Origin: CG2-30-40-21 sp043806395
GTDB lineage: Bacteria; UBA9089; CG2-30-40-21
Direction of reading: 5' to 3'
NCBI GenBank assembly: GCA_043806395.1
Contig: JAZDHC010000245.1
Span: 1-6,922, forward strand
DNA: 6,922 nt
The number at the start of each line of letters is the position of its first letter. Positions within the stretch are counted from its first letter, which is position 1. Below, piece by piece: positions 5,557 through 6,922 of this stretch. Both the position numbers and the translations under genes were made by a program. The notes beneath the pieces are model-generated. The model was not told the DNA's origin. It ran no database searches and saw only the letters and a list, made by a program, of their open reading frames with translations.

Positions 5557-6420
5557 ATGAAAATTACTCTCGAAGAATGTAAACAAGCCATTATAGAATA
5601 TTCCTCCAAAGATCCTCAAGTAATTGCTTCTTATTTGTTTGGTTCTATTCTGACCGATGAAATAGGAGCAGAGGATGTAGATGTTGCTTTTTTACTTGAG
5701 GGTGGGGATACAGTAAATGGTTTTCAATACTCTATAAAGATAGATACAGGTCTTTGCCAGTTAACTGGAAAGGATCATTTTGATGTAATTATTCTAAATA
5801 ATGCCCCATCAGCATTTCAATACGATATTATCACCAAGGGACAACTTATTTTTTGTCATGATGAAAAACAAAAACAGGCATTTGAATCTTTGGTTTGTCG
5901 GGAATATTCAGGATTCAAGCATTATTTAGAATATTACGATGACTATCTTCAAAAAAGAATGAATGGAGGAGAGCAAAGGATGATGTTTAATAGAGAAATA
6001 GTATTCCAAAGGGTCAATCGAGCGGAAATGTCTCTAAAAAAATTATCTCAATTAAAGGAAATCCCTGAAGCAAACTTTATTGTTAATCCTCACAATGTTG
6101 CTTTAGCTGAACACTATCTAAGGGTAGGTGTTGACTCTCTGGTTGATCTATCTAATCATATTATTGCAGTTCAAGGACTTGGCAGACCAGGAAGCAGTCG
6201 GGAGATAGGAAATATTTTAGGACAGGCAAACATTATCCCCCCTGATTTTGTCAAAAAATGTATAGCCCTAATTAAACTTCGAGATAGATTAACCCATCTT
6301 TATTGGGAGGTAGAACCAACAGAGGTTTTCGAAGTGCTTCAGCAGGAACTCATCAATATTACAACCCTTCTAAATTGTCTGCTTCAGCATGTAGAAAGTC
6401 ATTCCATGTCTACGGAATAA
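5557..6420 (+). CDS. Single-chain MntA-HepT: MNT nucleotidyltransferase antitoxin fused to HEPN toxin
   Basis: 287 residues. The N-terminal part (about 1-135) is a minimal nucleotidyltransferase of MntA type: YLFGS (26-30), then DVD at 40-42 and a third candidate Asp, D76 (DHFDVIIL). The C-terminal part (about 142-280) is HepT (formerly DUF86): NHIIAVQGLGRP (200-211) and the HEPN active-site motif RDRLTHLY (242-249), with R242, H247 and Y249. In characterised type VII systems MntA transfers AMP to the tyrosine of this RX4HXY motif and so silences the HepT RNase. Normally these are two adjacent genes; here one uninterrupted frame links them. The start at 5557 is preferred over 5521 because of the promoter and GGGAG site. 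A ribosome-binding site and ATGATG lie inside the frame at the domain junction (5965-5985). GS-to-DxD spacing is 9 residues rather than the commonly quoted 10. Domain identities are firm; activity of the fused form is inferred. Confidence 0.9.
   Translation: MKITLEECKQAIIEYSSKDPQVIASYLFGSILTDEIGAEDVDVAFLLEGGDTVNGFQYSIKIDTGLCQLTGKDHFDVIILNNAPSAFQYDIITKGQLIFCHDEKQKQAFESLVCREYSGFKHYLEYYDDYLQKRMNGGEQRMMFNREIVFQRVNRAEMSLKKLSQLKEIPEANFIVNPHNVALAEHYLRVGVDSLVDLSNHIIAVQGLGRPGSSREIGNILGQANIIPPDFVKKCIALIKLRDRLTHLYWEVEPTEVFEVLQQELINITTLLNCLLQHVESHSMSTE
5965..5985 (+). promoter_or_regulatory. Internal ribosome-binding site and tandem start codons at the HepT boundary
   Basis: Within the fused reading frame, GGAGGAGAG (5965-5973) is followed after 6 nt by ATGATG (5980-5985), both ATGs in frame (M142 and M143). 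This is exactly where the HepT domain begins. Initiation here would give a separate HepT of 146 or 145 residues. It probably preserves the start of an ancestral separate hepT gene. Confidence 0.7.
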
Positions 6421-6490
6421 GATTAGAAAAAAGGTAGAAAAAAGGGGACACTCTTCCTAACTTCTTTTCATGCAAGGTGTTAGAAATAAA

Positions 6491-6697
6491 TTATTTTCTT
6501 GGTCCATCTCTCCTCAAAGTATAAATATTACCTTTTACATTTATCAATGACTCCGTTGATTTAATGCCTTTTGGCATTTTTGGCACACAATATATAGTTG
6601 CTTGCTCTATTCGGGATACTATATTTGGTATGCCAATCTCTTGAAAACTGACTAAATCAACGGAGTCATTTATGTCAATGATTTTTTTATAATTATT
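6491..6697 (-). pseudogene. Headless open frame inside the inverted-repeat element
   Basis: On the minus strand 68 codons are open between an upstream in-frame TGA (complement of 6698-6700) and TAA (complement of 6491-6493). The peptide has protein-like stretches such as VSRIEQATIYCVPKMPKG and ends YTLRRDGPRK. There is no ATG until codon 41 and no ribosome-binding site, so it is not an intact gene. It may be a decayed fragment carried by the element, or a chance open frame. I do not recognise a family. Confidence 0.2.
6546..6670. repeat. Inner perfect 18-bp inverted repeat nested in the element
   Basis: AATGACTCCGTTGATTTA (6546-6563) is perfectly complementary to 6653-6670, with 89 bp between. 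Immediately inside the left arm lies a small hairpin AATGCC-TTTT-GGCATT (6563-6578), followed by a short T-run. With the outer 24-bp arms this makes a nested, two-level fold. Confidence 0.85.
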
Positions 6698-6735
6698 TCA
6701 AATTTCAAGACTTAGGAAGAGTGTCCCCTTTTTTC

Positions 6736-6922
6736 TTGGTTCAAAATTGTTCACCGCAGGGTCACAGATGATACAGAGAAGAACAACCCCCTAACCCCCT
6801 TTTTTAAGGGGGAATTAGGGAAACATAGATACTTGCTTGCTCAATTTGTTACCCTGATTTGAACCATGCCCAAATTTATGTGATGAGAATGGTATTCATC
6901 CGAGCATTTTTTATCGATGGCA
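6736..6922. other. Gene-free tail of intergenic repeat words
   Basis: No supported gene is seen from 6736 to the window end. The stretch TTCACCGCAGGGTCACAG (from 6755) followed by ATACAGAGAA resembles degenerate dispersed repeat words common in intergenic DNA. It leads into the palindrome at 6789-6820. The last 100 bases show only a weak inverted pair around GATGAGAATGGTATTCATC (6882-6900). Together with 6421-6735 this makes about 500 bp without an intact gene. Confidence 0.5.
6789..6820. repeat. REP-like CCCCC/GGGGG palindrome
   Basis: CCCTAA (6789-6794) and TTAGGG (6815-6820) flank CCCCCTT (6795-6801) and AAGGGGG (6806-6812), with TTTT as loop and an AA bulge at 6813-6814. This gives a 13-bp imperfect hairpin. 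Palindromes of this wording recur in intergenic regions of many unrelated bacterial genomes. No gene in this window clearly needs it as a terminator. Confidence 0.75.

Larger units (their letters stand above)
6437..6735. mobile_element. 299-bp element bounded by perfect 24-bp inverted repeats (MITE-like)
   Basis: The outer arms, 6437-6460 and 6712-6735, are perfectly complementary over 24 nt; each contains the A6-GGGGACACTCTTCC core or its complement. The interior is AT-rich and holds a second perfect inverted pair (6546-6563 with 6653-6670) plus small hairpins. No transposase is encoded. Size and terminal inverted repeats fit a miniature non-autonomous element, perhaps mobilised by a transposase elsewhere, but no target-site duplication is evident at the ends. 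It begins 17 bp after the stop of the MntA-HepT gene and could also fold into a long hairpin ending that transcript. Confidence 0.6.

Overview
This AT-rich bacterial window carries six recognisable protein genes or gene families, one tRNA gene and several intergenic inverted repeats. Most genes look monocistronic. Five loci on the plus strand are each preceded by a near-consensus sigma-70-type promoter with a 17-bp spacer. A Flp-type prepilin, a Fis-family HTH protein, an HD-GYP protein and word-repeat families in the intergenic DNA fit a free-living, probably Gram-negative-type or uncultured-lineage bacterium. The sequence alone does not allow a taxon to be named.

Layout: 1-135 may be the end of an upstream gene (unidentified). 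A promoter at 184-212 leads to uvrC (351-1988), whose product ends just before the C-terminal helix-hairpin-helix domain. A perfect-consensus promoter (2046-2074) then serves tRNA-Asn(GTT) at 2153-2227, with CCA encoded. Next comes a 60-aa stand-alone Fis-type HTH protein (2519-2701) with its own promoter, a Shine-Dalgarno of full-length complementarity, and a 34-bp perfect-palindrome terminator. A Rossmann/HD-GYP fusion protein (2882-3838) follows. A 108-bp inverted repeat (3872-3979) separates it from an orphan Flp-type pilin (4073-4300). On the minus strand, 4368-5408 encodes an exported protein of unknown function with a possible NlpC/P60-like Cys/His pair. Divergent from it is a single-chain MntA-HepT (type VII toxin-antitoxin) protein, 5557-6420. 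The final 500 bp has no intact gene. It holds a 299-bp element with nested perfect inverted repeats (6437-6735) and a REP-like palindrome (6789-6820).

The genes do not form an obvious pathway: DNA repair, a tRNA, two candidate regulators, a pilin, an exported protein and a defence/stress module sit side by side. The most unusual item is the MntA-HepT fusion. Inside its single reading frame it retains a strong ribosome-binding site and tandem ATG codons exactly at the antitoxin/toxin junction, so free HepT toxin could be made as well as the fused protein. The truncated UvrC, the sensor-like HD-GYP fusion and the nested-repeat element also deserve a second look.
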